Part shown: positions 12,110-24,406 of the stretch, piece after piece
Layout: the number at the start of each line of letters is the position of its first letter
How positions within the stretch are numbered: position 1 is the first letter of the stretch
Origin: Daucus carota subsp. sativus
Taxonomy: Eukaryota; Streptophyta; Magnoliopsida; Apiales; Apiaceae
Length of the DNA stretch: 64,000 nucleotides
Direction: 5' to 3'
NCBI RefSeq assembly: GCF_001625215.2
Contig: NC_030386.2
Span: 20,368,545 to 20,432,544 of the forward strand
Position numbers and translations under genes: made by a program
Notes under the pieces: model-generated
What the model saw: only the letters and a program-made list of their open reading frames with translations
Databases searched by the model: none
Told to the model about the DNA's origin: nothing

Positions 12110-15100
12110 ATGGTGATGGAGATGGAAGGAGAAGAGTGGAGAGACAAAGCCAGGTCACTTCAGCTCCTCCTACGACACCGTTTCAGAGTCGCCGTCGATC
12201 GCCACCGCCCTAATCTCTCCGACGGCTATTTCTCTACGCGCATTCAGCTCTGGATCGATCGATTCCGCAACTTTCGTCGCGATTCCTTGCCTTCTTCCAC
12301 CAAATTTTATCTCAAAAGAGGTCATTTTTCATTCTCTATATGTTGATTATTATTCACTATAGCGTGTTTGATATATGTTGCTCGATTGATGTAATAATTA
12401 TTCGATTACTCGCTCTATGTAGTTAGTATGGAAAACTGTTAATTGTCGTTTATTTTGTTAATGATGCACGTATTGTCGTAAATGGATGATGTTAAATAAC
12501 TTTGCTTTCTCCATTTATCTTGTCGGGAGTAGATTTTGGCTGACCTGTATAGCTTTTATTGTGCATTGATTTAGTTCTGTAGGTAATTTAATTGTTGGAG
12601 AAGTTGATGTGATTCCATAGGTAATTTTGAAATTGTTGGAGGAAGTTTGTCAAGTTTGTTAAATTATCGACAAACGTATGGGTTTGCATAGTTTAAATAT
12701 CCAAAACATAAAGCGACGTAAACTTTTCTTTCACCCTTGCCGATTAGCCTTAAATATACATGATAAAGGCACCTTGTGTAGGCTTCTTAGTTGGCAAGCC
12801 ACACAAACAACTTGTCATCTTTGAGCCCTTGGGACGGGCACCTTCTCACCTTAGTGCATCCCCAGGTGTACAGAGGCAGCAGCCTGCAGGCACATGACCT
12901 GTAATTTGTTTTTTTTCCTTTATATAACCTTTGTGCCACAAAATTGTCATTCTTAACTTTAATAGGCAACTAAGAACAAAAATAAGTAAGTCTTGTTTTC
13001 ATTACATGTTCAGTTAGCAAGGATATCGACATGGAAGAAGACTCAGTTCTTACTCGCATGCTGCAAGCTGTGGCGGTTCCTGTTATTGGGAATGTTTGTT
13101 ATGTTTTTATGCATGGTCTTAACAAAGTACAGGTAATTCTATTTGGTAACTCTGTTATTTTAAAATTTCAATGTCATCAACGAATTTTCCTTGCCACCAT
13201 CTTTTTTTAAAAGATATATACATTGCAAAATTATATTCGCTTGCATTACAGATATATGGTGCAGAGAAACTACATAAAGCATTGCAGCATCGACCTAGCA
13301 ACAAGCCTCTTATAACGGTGCAGAACATTTGACTTGAGTTGTTGATTTTGAAATAATTCGTTTGTTGTTATTGTTGCTTTAGTCATATAACTATATGGAA
13401 ATTTAACCCGTCTCATGGTTGCTGGTCTTGTTTTAACAACTGTAGGTTAGCAACCATGTTGCTTCTCTTGATGATCCACTTGTTATTGCTGCTCTGCTTC
13501 CCCCAAGCGTTCTTTTGGATGCTCATAATTTGAGATGGACACTTTGTGCAAGCGATCGTTGTTTTCGAAATCCAGTTACATCCGCCTTTTTTAAGCATGT
13601 CAAAGTTTTACCACTTACTCGTGGTGAAGGAATTTATCAAAAGGTATGTTATTTACAAGTATGTGAAAGTTCTAGCAAGCTTGAGTTGTTAGACGGCGGA
13701 TTATGAATTATCGGTATAGGCGGTTCCTACTTAGCACTATCCTATTTATAACTAAAATTGTAACTTGAGTTTCTCATCTCCTCGTTTATTGTACTTTCTT
13801 ACTTTGTATGGGTTGCAACATTGTGGCTTCTGGCAGCTGTTTCTGTGTGTATGCTAGAGAGGTTTTAGGAGTTTTTTTCTCAGTGTGATCTCTGTGCAAT
13901 GCTGGTCACTAAGGGCTGATAGGGGCTTACTACCTCTGCAAGAAACCTTCGACCAATGAAAAGCCTGAACTTGTTTGATAAATCTATTTCACCCTCTAGT
14001 TGTTTCATATCCTCCAACCACATACAAAATTCTATATGCTTAAGTTTGTCAATATTATCCTTATTCAACATTTTTTCACTCAAGTCCCTTGTACACATAC
14101 AAAAACTTTTGGTGTAATTTGAAATTTTAAATAATATATACCAGAGGTAGAATTGGAAGTGAGTCCTCTACAGTCAGAAACAATGAAGAAACATAAGTCA
14201 AGTGATAAGGACATATACAAAGGACAAAGAGATGGCCATAAAGGAGTTGATTTGGATATTTTTAACACACGATCCTGTGACAGGGGATGGACATCGCTAT
14301 TGCAAAGTTGAATCGTGGTGGCTGGGTTCATATATTTCCTGAAGGAAGTCGTTCTCTAGATGGTGGAAAGACTATTGGATCAGCAAAACGAGGCATTGGA
14401 AGGTCAGGATGATTGCTCTGTATTCAAAGTTTGATGCTTCCTTGATTTATTTTACCTTTGCATCTTTTCGAATTGAAATTTTGCTTGGTAGAGCTTAGAA
14501 ATCCGGGTTTTTAGCTAGCAGGATCATCAAGTTATGTTGCAATCTGCTGGTTGAGCTGATGTTGGTCCAGTCAAATGTTTACCTAGTTTTTTGTACTTCT
14601 TTGTATTATCAGACTAGCATTATTAATCATCAATAAGCTGATGGGCTTGATCAGTGAGCAAGACAATCTTACAAAAGCTTATATAAAATTTCTGATTTTA
14701 TATAAAGAATTAAATGGGCTGGAATTGTTCAATAAATTGACATTTGCAGTCCATTTAACTTTTTATCTTATAAATAGTTTAATAGGCTTTGATTATCACA
14801 ATGAATAGTTGTGTGTGTGGCTTGGTGTCTTTGTTTAATATTTTTTGTGTATTGACAGGTTGGTCCTGGATGCTGACAATGTACCCATGGTTGTGCCGTT
14901 TGTGCACACTGGCATGCAAGATATTATGCCCATCGGGGCCAAGTTTCCGAGGATTGGAAAGACGGTAAATTTTCTCTCTTGGGACAATTGTTTGTTCGAA
15001 AATAAATTTCTTCGGTTTTTATATAACAAATCTTGTACCTGGTAGGTAACTGTACTCGTAGGCGATCCTGTTGAGTTTGACGATCTACTTGGCATGGAAG

Positions 15101-15594
15101 GAGAGCCAGGGATGTCAAGGGGAAAACTATATGATGCTGTATCTGCAAGGATTGGTGAACGGATACGAAAAATGAAAGCCCAAGTTGATAGATTGGCCCT
15201 GGAACAATTATTGCAATCCCAAAACTATCCTTGGACGTGCACTGACCGTGCTGCTGGAATCTTACGACAGGTTGACTGGGAGTCACTTGGCATGGAACAT
15301 TATATTGGTCTCGATGAGCAAGAGGCACCTAAACAAAATGTTGTTACTGAGCAGAAGGCAGAACACATTAATGTGAAAGAGAACAATGCACAAAATCGAT
15401 ATTTCAGGATGGGCTTATCTTATGAAGGTGGGATCGTATCAAGGATTCGTGGTTATATGGACCCAACTGAGCTAATGGGTTTTGCTGCTAGAGGTATATT
15501 TACAAGCTCCCGGGTAGACGAAGGTTTTGTAAATCTTCAAAACAATAACCCTCTTAAGGCTTGGAAAAACTTCATGGAAGGGCATCTGGTGTGA
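12110..15594 (+). CDS. Tafazzin-like phospholipid/glycerol acyltransferase
   Basis: PlsC-family acyltransferase of the tafazzin group, which transfers acyl chains to lysophospholipids; plant relatives act in phospholipid and N-acyl-phosphatidylethanolamine metabolism. Exons: 12110-12320, 13014-13132, 13252-13317, 13446-13643, 14284-14402, 14859-14964, 15046-15594; 455 residues, all junctions GT-AG. Motif I is NHVASLDD, an HX4D motif with His ~136 and Asp ~141. Motif III is FPEGSRS at ~216-222, and VPFVHTGMQDIMP is the later conserved block. A hydrophobic stretch VAVPVIGNVCYVFM (~90-105) could be a membrane dip. The C-terminal ~130 residues form a plant-specific extension. Two further in-frame ATGs (12116, 12122) follow the chosen start closely. 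The gene lies head-to-head with the SRPP gene and upstream of capping protein alpha. Confidence 0.93.
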
Positions 15595-16205
15595 TTGGGG
15601 AACTTGTATCAACCCAGCTCTACCGGCCTATGTAAATAAAATTTTGTTTGAGGAATATATATATAGTGATGATGTATGAGTTAACAACTAAATGAGGTTT
15701 GGAAGCTAGTATTAATCGTTTCAGACGCATGTTTTCTGGGTTTGGATTTCCCGAGCTGGAACTTGCTGGAATAAAATATAATACTGCCAGTTGTAGCTTT
15801 AACATTGCTAGATGGGCAAAATTACTGTCATCCAATATACATTGTACGTTGTACCAGAAAACAGCAATTTGAAGTCCGTTATCTACTTTGCTAGTTTTGA
15901 TTAGTTATTTAGTTTCATATTATTATTCGTAATACGTTTTGCAATCGTGATAATCAGATTATCCTTGTTTAAATTGAACCTGATTTGAATATAAAAAAGG
16001 GCCCCATAAATTCAAAATCTGAATAAATTTTTGGCGTTTGTTGTGTTGTTTTCTCTAACACACACTTGACAGCTTTGTGTATCACTTCTGCTTCACACAC
16101 TCAACAAAGCTCCTCCTTTGGAATCCCCCACCACATTTCAACTACAATAACATATACAACGAACATCACCTCAGTACATATATTAATATATAGAGATAAG
16201 AGCAG
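15595..16205. other. Short intergenic region, acyltransferase to capping protein
   Basis: Holds the acyltransferase 3' flank and the capping-protein promoter and leader in about 600 bp. I see no repeat or extra gene here. Confidence 0.6.
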
Positions 16206-19200
16206 ATGGCAGACGAAGAAGAAAGCGAACTAAGTGTGGAGCAGAAGATAGAAATAGCGAAATGGTTCCTTCTTAATTCTCCTCCCGGTGAAATTCAGTA
16301 TGTTGCTAAAGGTAGTCTTCCTCTTTTTCCTTTACCTGAACGTATACTTAATGATATGTAATATTGTTTGTGTAAGATTGATCATTACCAGCATTGTAGT
16401 TTATTCATTTGCTATTTTTGTTGTTAACTGCAGATGTTAAGGCAATATTGAAGGATGATTATGTGTATGAAACCGCGGCTTCTGAGGCGTTTTCCATTTA
16501 TAATAAATCTCATCTCCTTTGCCTTCCAATGCCTAATAACTCTGGGGATGTAAGCGCCCCCTCTCTAACTTAAATCAGGTTGCTTTTTTGGGATGTTATA
16601 GAGAAAGAAAGGTTTAATGTAATAATTTCTAATATATTCTGCTAATGTGTGCCTCTACAAGTATTATCCTCTTTCATTTTTGAGTGTTTAATGGTTTTAG
16701 GTGCTGATAACTGCGTTTAACGAAATTGATGCCAATGATTATCTTGATCCTATCACTGCTCAAGTTGCCAAAGTTGACCATGTCAAGCAAGTAAGTTATA
16801 CCCTTATACAAATATTTCTTCATTGTTCTTGGGATTATGCAATACTCTTCAGTATAGCTCGAAGGTGCGAGCTTTTGTAGTATTCTCTTCTCCTTTCACC
16901 CTTCTTGAGTGTGTAGTTTCTCCTTATTTGTAGTTTTTTCCTTCTCAAAATAATACATCTGCACCAAAATAGTGTCAATATTTATAAAAATTTATTAGAA
17001 GTAAACTGCAGTACAATTTTTGGATAAAATCCTATAATTTGTATATGTAAGGCTTTTCATTAGCGGATTTCTCCTATATGATGGATATATTTAATCGGTT
17101 CAGGTTTGTACAGAAGTGAGACGGGCAAATGATGAGGAACTTCCATTCCCATATGTCGAGGAATATCGGTATTATTATATTTACCTATTCTGTATAGGAT
17201 TTATCTTTCAATTTGTGAGAGTTCTTTGCATTGCTTGTAAATTCTACCCTGTTTGAGATGACCAAGTTTCTAAAGAATATCCATGTCTACACATGTTTTT
17301 ACATTCACTAAATCTGTGTTGAAATTCATCTCTACATTTGCGTGGGTGGTATAAGTATTACTGATCTCTTGCATATTATTAGAAGATATTACCTAATTGT
17401 TTCTAATACTATCATCGAACAATTAGGCCAGTATGATCTTTGGCAAGGAATTTTTTATGATACTTAGGCTACATTTATTTGCAAGACCTACAATACTTTA
17501 ACAGTTTCTATCATACTTAGGCTGCACATTGTTCTGAATTCTTGTTGTATTCTGCTGTCTTTCTTCTATTCATTCCATTGTTTATTTCTAATTTCATGAA
17601 CAGTCTAGCTGATGTAAAATGGATAATTGGGCAAAAATGCGGTCAATAAGTTATTTAATCGCCAACTGTTTTTTTTCATACCTGCAACTGGTGTGATTAT
17701 TTTCTGACCACAGTGTCACAGACTGGTAGAATATGTCAGCTAAATATGCATGTTATATTTACTAATGACTTCGATAACGATAGTTAATTTATCTGGTTCA
17801 CTGTTTTGATTCTGATGTTTCACCAAAATAATAAATGGCGTCAGTGAGTTAATTTGTTAGTATGGGGTGCTCGTAGCTTGTAGTAATTTTTTTAATTTTG
17901 ATCATTGCAACAATCTCCAATATCTTTTTGTTTAATAATTAAACAACAATCTCCTAATTCCCCTCCTCATAGATGTGCAGTTGATGCAGAAGTAAGTAAG
18001 TATGTCGGTGAAGCTTATCCTAAAGGTGTTTGTTCGGTTTTCTGCACAAGTGGAAAGGATGTGGAAGAACCTGGATCCGATTTTGAACTTGTTGTGGTTA
18101 TTTCAGCTGCTCGACACAGCCCACAAAATTTCTGGTGTGTCATACATTCTTTACTTGACCTTGCCCTTATCAACCTTTTGTAACCAAAGATTTGTATGTA
18201 TCTCGGCATGTTGTATGGTCTGGCCCCTGTGCTTTATAATGTATATGTAATCCTAAAATATATTGTTTGAGTTCATACGTAGTAATCAGTTTATATAGGA
18301 TTCCTTTGGTTGATGCAAAATGAACCTTAAACATATTATAAGTTTAGACCATATACCCTTTTATTGACTACTGCATTAGCTGTTTAATAACATGGTTACA
18401 GAGCGATTTGACAGCACCAATCATCGATGCCTGAATCATAGATGCCAATTTATATATTGTACCACTTGACCTAATTTGTCGAACATTGGTTGCTATCAGC
18501 TTCATTGTATCTCTTCTTCTTTTGCAAGGATAAGACAGTAGTTTGGCTATTCCAGTACCCTACTCTTTATCTACAATTATTTTTTGGTTTATGTCTCAGT
18601 AATGGAAGCTGGCGCTCTGTATGGAATATCGAGTTGAAAGAGGACTTGCAAATTGTGGAAATAAAAGGCAGGCTGCAGGTTTAGTAATTTCTAAATAGTG
18701 TGAGAAAGAATTTTTTGTATAAACTGTATTTACTCATTGAACCAACACTACTTACTGTACTATCTTCAGGTGGGTGCTCACTACTTTGAAGAAGGAAATG
18801 TCCAGTTAGACGCAAAACATGAGTGCAAGGACTCAACAATCATTCAGGTAAATCTCCAAAGATCCATATTGTTGGTTTTAATTGTTTTCTGCTCTGCCCC
18901 TGCTAGGTGTGCTGGCTGATATGTTCTGTGTTTTTCAGGCTGCTGATGATTGTGCAATTTCCTTGACTAACATTATTCGCCATCATGAGACAGAGTACCT
19001 AACTTCTCTTCAGGTTGAAGCATATGTTTGTTTAAGTAGGTAAAGTTGAATTCCTTCAACTCATTAATCATTACTGACACTTGCATTATACAGGCATCAT
19101 ATTCAAACTTACCAGATACTACTTTTAAGGTTTGTTTCTGAACTTTCACAAAGAAGATGCCAATAGGTTTAGTACCTTATTGCTGCCATTTAATCATTTT

Positions 19201-19943
19201 GTGTTGATACATGGAAGTAATTGTATGACGGTATGACACTGTATGGGCGTCGGTTCTGCTTCCATGAGCTGCATGTCAAATATAGGCCTTAAGCAATAAA
19301 TGTCTGGTAATGGCATATTAAATCAATAAATATAAGAAGGTTACTGATATGTATAATTCCTGAGAATCAACCTATAGTGTATAACTCAGCCAGGATTCGA
19401 ACCCAATTGAATTACATGCGGGGGCAAGGCTTATACTCTCCTGATATAATACTAAAAGAATAGATGTAACTGAATAAGTAATGGGGCAAGTGCCTCCACT
19501 GCCTCAATGGTGAATCTACCCATGTTTGTGAATGTCGGAGAAAATTAGGAATAAGGTGTTGTATGCAGATTTTCAAGCTTTCTACTCTATTCAGATTTCA
19601 TATAACTCAACTTGATCAGCTATCCTCATACTCTAGAGTACGTTAGTATTTCCCAGTTTGCTCCACAGCTCTACTCCACCAATACCGACATTCAAAATTT
19701 AAATAAATAGAGCTCTTTGTATTTCTAGTTTCTTGTGTATTAAATTCAGTATTGATGTAGCCTCAAATAGAGAAATCAGTATTAATGTACCAGTAACTTT
19801 AATCTTTTGCAAATAAAATGCAGGATCTCCGTAGGAAACTTCCAGTTACTCGAACATTATTCCCGTGGCATAACACTGTGCAGTTTAGCCTGACTAGAGA
19901 TCTTGCAGAAGAGCTTGGAATCGGAAAGCAGACCAATCAGTAG
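16206..19943 (+). CDS. CPA: F-actin-capping protein subunit alpha
   Basis: Alpha subunit of the CP heterodimer, which caps actin filament barbed ends in the cytosol and stops subunit exchange. Ten exons: 16206-16311, 16434-16549, 16701-16790, 17104-17168, 17973-18134, 18600-18678, 18770-18847, 18939-19013, 19094-19129, 19824-19943. They give 308 residues, the length I recall for the Arabidopsis protein. Both family signatures are visible: VGAHYFEEGNVQLDAKH near residues 208-224 and DLRRKLPVTRTLFPWHN near 269-285. The C-terminal tentacle region (LTRDLAEELGIGKQTNQ) is complete. Intron sizes vary widely (up to ~800 bp), with no obvious TE inside. The gene converges on a formin gene, another barbed-end regulator. 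No unusual features in the reading frame. Confidence 0.96.
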
Positions 19944-21279
19944 ATTGTATGCTTCTTCCTAAGGTTGTAGGATGCACCTCTCAATACTTGGATCTTTTTT
20001 CTTTTCAGTGTCCTAACTTTTTGATTGGATTTATTTTATCTCTTAAGTGATATCTTTTAGAGCCATTTTACTATTTCGTCCTTGCTAGTGGGCCTAGTTT
20101 GATTTGCATTCACTGATCTCATGCACAGGACACTAGATACTTGATATGCTTCTGTTATCATGTGTTTGTTATGCCAAATCCTTTTTATTCAATTTACCAC
20201 ATACTTTCTCTGGAGACATGAAATGCACAGGACACTAATTATATGAACATGAATCTGCTTTTGAAACTTTTGTATGTTTATTATTGATTTAGGTGGGGCT
20301 GCTGGAGGCTTTGTTGATTCATGTGAAGATGCTGTTGATGGCTGTTTTGACAAGCACCTGGACAGCTGAAACATGTCAAAAAAAATTTAGACAAGATTCT
20401 TCTGATGTCTGTGGAGTTTCCCTTGTGCATATGATTAAATTTTATTAGTATAATTCAGGGATGACTTTTTGTATCTGAATTACCTATATACATTGTGCAT
20501 TTGAAGTAATTTCAAGCATATATATAAAGATCTTCAGGTCACCAGTTTTTAGCAATCTTTGTCTATGCTAATGAGATACAAGGGCATATACACATGCCCT
20601 CATTATTCACCACTAGGTGCATCTCAACCTTCTATGATATGAAGGTTCCTCCTTGAATGAACACAAAGATTGCTAGCACAACCTAACTTGTAGATAAGAG
20701 AACATGAAGTTAAGCCCTAGGAACCCCCGAAAATGGATGAAGTGAGAAAGATAAGAAAACAGTCACTTTTTACTAAACTTGAGCATTAGAACAATCTGAA
20801 GAACGCGAGTTTAGTTCCCTCCCTGAAAATTCTATTATTACTTGAGAAGATCATCAGTTTTTCCCTCCCCGCAATTTCTATTATTACTTGAGAAGATCCT
20901 CACAGAAGATAGGTAAAGAACTCGTTTGTTGTTAATCTGCCTCCCAGTAAATTTATGCTGTAGCTGAGTATGTATGAGATGCCAAGGTATAGAGATGCTT
21001 CTTCTAACAAGAAATGTATAAGATGAGTCTGTGCCTTTTTGCAGTGATAATATTTGTCTGTTACATAGAATCAGTCTTGCATATTTCACATTTGGTTGTG
21101 GTACTGATAGAAATTTTAGCTCAAGTGTAATGTAAAGCAGTTAATTATTTCAAACAAGTCAAATTTCTCTACAGGACTAGTTAAACGTCACACAAGTCTC
21201 AAGTTACAAAAGTGGAAGTATAAACACACAAAGGAGAAACCTGATCTACTTAAATCAAATCATAATGTGTCTGTCTATT
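19944..21279. other. Convergent intergenic region, capping protein / formin
   Basis: Shared 3' flank of two convergent genes. It contains a partial duplication: TTATTACTTGAGAAGATC occurs at about 20834 and again at about 20880. A short coding-like segment (20292-20370) follows an AG acceptor-like site. Otherwise nothing recognised. Confidence 0.6.
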
Positions 21280-24200
21280 CTAGCGGAATGGTGCTAGAGG
21301 ATTTGGAGAACTTGGAACTTTAAAGCTTCTTAGTTCCTTGCAGACGTGATCCAGCATACCTAAGAAGTCTCTAACAATCACAAATATACGAAGAGGATTT
21401 GCCTCATCTTTGCTTACGTTTCCATGGAAATATTCGGTTATCTCTCTAACATGTAAGAAGACTCTACTTTCATCTACTTGCAACTCCTTCAAGTTCTTCT
21501 CTGCACAATTTAGGAATGATCTCATTACCTGCACAAATTTACTACTTTTTTCCTCTTCTGTCAAGTCCTTGTTCACCAAATGCTGTAACTTTGTCATTCC
21601 ATCTGATAAGTTTGAAACTGAGCTTGCAATGACATCTAAATCAACAGTAGCCGTCTTCTTGACATTGAACAACTCCGTTGACAAACCAGAAATAAGATCA
21701 AGGCCCATTTTTCTGTAAGTTTCTTCTCGATCTTCAACATTCTTGCTCCTGATTTTCTGATTGTTAATCTTTCCGATGATGCTTTCTGAAATTTTGAGTC
21801 CTTCTGCCCGTACGATCTCCTGGACAACGAAGTGAAGCAATGTGGTTTTTCCATCTGTTCCTTTAACATCTGCAAGCTTTAGGAGGGTGTCTAGCTTAAA
21901 TGCTCTGGCCCCGCCCCTGATTGTTCCAATATTCATCCTGTTCCCTGTTTTCAGCACTGCCTCGAGTAACTTAAGGAAGAGCCGGCTTGATCTCAGTTCC
22001 TTGCAGGCATCCTGTACGGTCAAGAAATATTTGTTACACACACAGGTAAAAGGCCCTGAACTACTTAAAATGTTTATAGAGCTCCAAGTTTGCCTTCTTA
22101 GGTTCAAAACCTAAACATATATTACTCTTTTCTTTATTATGCAATAAAAATATTGGTACGAACTGGTTTTAAGATGACAGCTACACGGGAGGAGAAAATA
22201 TTTGATCGATGGAAAGAAGGCTATTTTATTCGGAAGTTATAGTATCAGGTGTCTCAGTTGTTTTACCTCTAACATTGAGAAGGACTTCCTCAGATGATCA
22301 ACTTCATCTTCAAAGGTTTCTTTGTAAAGCATGGCTTCGATCCTCATAAATGCATGAGGTATGTTGAGCATTATCTTCACAAATTTCTCTGCTGAACCTA
22401 ATTGGTTGATGTCTCCATTATAGCTTGAAAGATTGGCCTCTTCTTCTTTAGTGGGTTCCATCTTAATCAGTGCCTCTAGTTGTTGCAAAGACAATCCAGC
22501 ACCTGCACCATTCATAAACAAAAAAACTTTATGCTGCCTCGTATAAATTGTATCCGTATGATTTGAATTATTGATTGTCTACCTTGCACAAGTGCATTAC
22601 AGACTTGTTCAGTAGTCACATTCAAGGCTTTAGAAAGTATGGTAATATTTTGCAGCCGTTTGGGCTCGAGAACATGCTTGCTTGGAGAAGGACTTTTGCT
22701 CTTTGTGTCATCATTCTTCATTGAATTCTTCAGATTGTAACCAAAGAGTGACTCAATCATTTTCTCATCAAACCTGTTCCATGGTTCATCAATATCCTAT
22801 ATGAAACTGAAGCAAGACTTAATTTATGAGCAAAGCATAAGCTTACTTACTCAAATGAGTTTGATCTCAGCTTGTCCCATACCATTGAATGATCAGACAC
22901 AGCTCTAACTTTGTCCCAGTGAAGTGGTTTCAGCTTTGCTAATGGGACACCATCTTTGCTCAGTGGAGTTTGTTGTGGAAGTGGTGGTGGTGGAGGACCT
23001 TTTAATGAGTTTCCATATTCTTTTGTAGGTGGAGGAGGGATTGGTGGTTGAGGAATTCCGGTGGACACTTTGGGATGGTCATGAGGGGATGGTGGCAAAT
23101 CGCTTCTTGGGGTTTGATTAGATCCAGAAGAAGAACATGAAGTTCTAGGTGATGATAAGTTAGGCTTATTAGCAGAACTCAGGTTCATAGATGCCTTTTC
23201 TGAAGGAGATTTATGTGTGTGAATGAGTGGAGGCGGTGGTGGTGGTGGTGGGGGAGGACTTGACGGTGATTTCAAAAGAGGAGCAGGTGATGAGATATGG
23301 AAGTTCATTGGGGAGGTTAATGCTTTTGACACGTACAAGGATTCTATTTCAGAAGTATCACTATTACCCTCTGAAGCGTTGGAGAATCTTGCACTTGATG
23401 AATGTGAATTGCATAGAGAATGGAAGGACTCGTCATCAGACGTATGAGCTTCATCAGTACTATTTATTGCACTAAGTTTAGAGCTACTGTCAACATCATG
23501 CTTAAGTAATTCATCAGTTTCATTTACTGATACAATTTCTCCAACAGCAGAACTTTCTGCAGTAACAGAATCTGACGCGTTCTCTAATTCTGCGACTGTA
23601 ATAACAGAATCTGACGCGTTCTCTAATTCTGCGACTTCACAATGTTTCCCATAAGGTGTTGTATGAATTGGAGATGCATTTACATTAAGAAAACTTTGTT
23701 TGATGGTAAAAGGTTGTGGTTCTAAAGCACTCCTTACAGAATCAAGGTATAAAAGGCGAGGGCTCGGATGAGAAGTTACCTTTGACACTGAACTGTGAGA
23801 AGCAAAAACATACTTTGATTCACTTTGTGTCCCTCCTTCAATGCTATGTACTATCGACACCGTGCTTCTTGATTTCTTCTTTTTCCTGAACTTCTGGCAT
23901 CCCCATATGAGGCCAATCCCACATAGCACAAATGTGGCACTAGTAGACACAAGGATTGCAACCAAAGTTCTTCTACCCCTACCTTTTCCTTCATTATCCT
24001 TGTGAATCTTGCGAAATGGTACTGTGACACGGGGCAGAGGCTGAGGCCGCGGTGATGGATGATGATGATAACGATGAGAATATACTTGATGAGGCAATGC
24101 TGGAGCAGGAGCTGGAGCAGGACCACCAATGGGGCATTTAGCTTTATAATATGATTCTTTTCGAATGCTGAAGCTCCTTAGGCCAAGCAAAGCTCTGAAT

Positions 24201-24406
24201 TTCCCCAAATTCAAGCTTTTAGTATCCTCTCCTGCATTTCTAGTAGGATGATAACTTCCCTTGCCTCCTCCATGGAGACTTCGAATATCGAAATAAGATG
24301 GTGCATTCAGGATAGCACCAGGAATCAAAAAGTGGGAAAAATGCAATGAAATGAACATGAAGATTATCAAGAACATCATGCAGAGGATCTGATATCCATA
24401 ACCCAT
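21280..24406 (-). CDS. Type I formin (FH1-FH2) membrane protein
   Basis: Plant class I formin, nucleating and elongating actin filaments from the plasma membrane or endomembranes. Exons on the minus strand: 24406-22851, 22773-22583, 22502-22267, 22011-21280; 904 residues. An N-terminal hydrophobic segment (~6-30) fits a signal peptide or anchor. Pro-rich extracellular sequence follows ([11 protein letters not shown], ~95-104), then a transmembrane helix at ~147-169 and a basic KFRKKKKSR stop-transfer. The FH1 polyproline runs are at ~380-395 and ~455-485. FH2 starts at [11 protein letters not shown] and includes [22 protein letters not shown] and [13 protein letters not shown]. The exon 2 acceptor was placed at 22775-22774 because only this restores the frame. 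A 13-residue tandem repeat lies in the linker. From synteny it may be the FH11 orthologue; this is inference. Confidence 0.93.
23564..23640. repeat. 39-bp in-frame tandem repeat in formin exon 1
   Basis: Two almost identical 39-bp units (starting 23564 and 23603) encode [11 protein letters not shown] twice in the linker between the membrane helix and FH1. The near-identity at DNA level implies a recent slippage or duplication. Confidence 0.9.

Noticed and set aside
12787..12969. 60-residue minus frame inside acyltransferase intron 1
   Set aside because: No homology seen and no splice continuation; the intron is well bounded by GT-AG sites.
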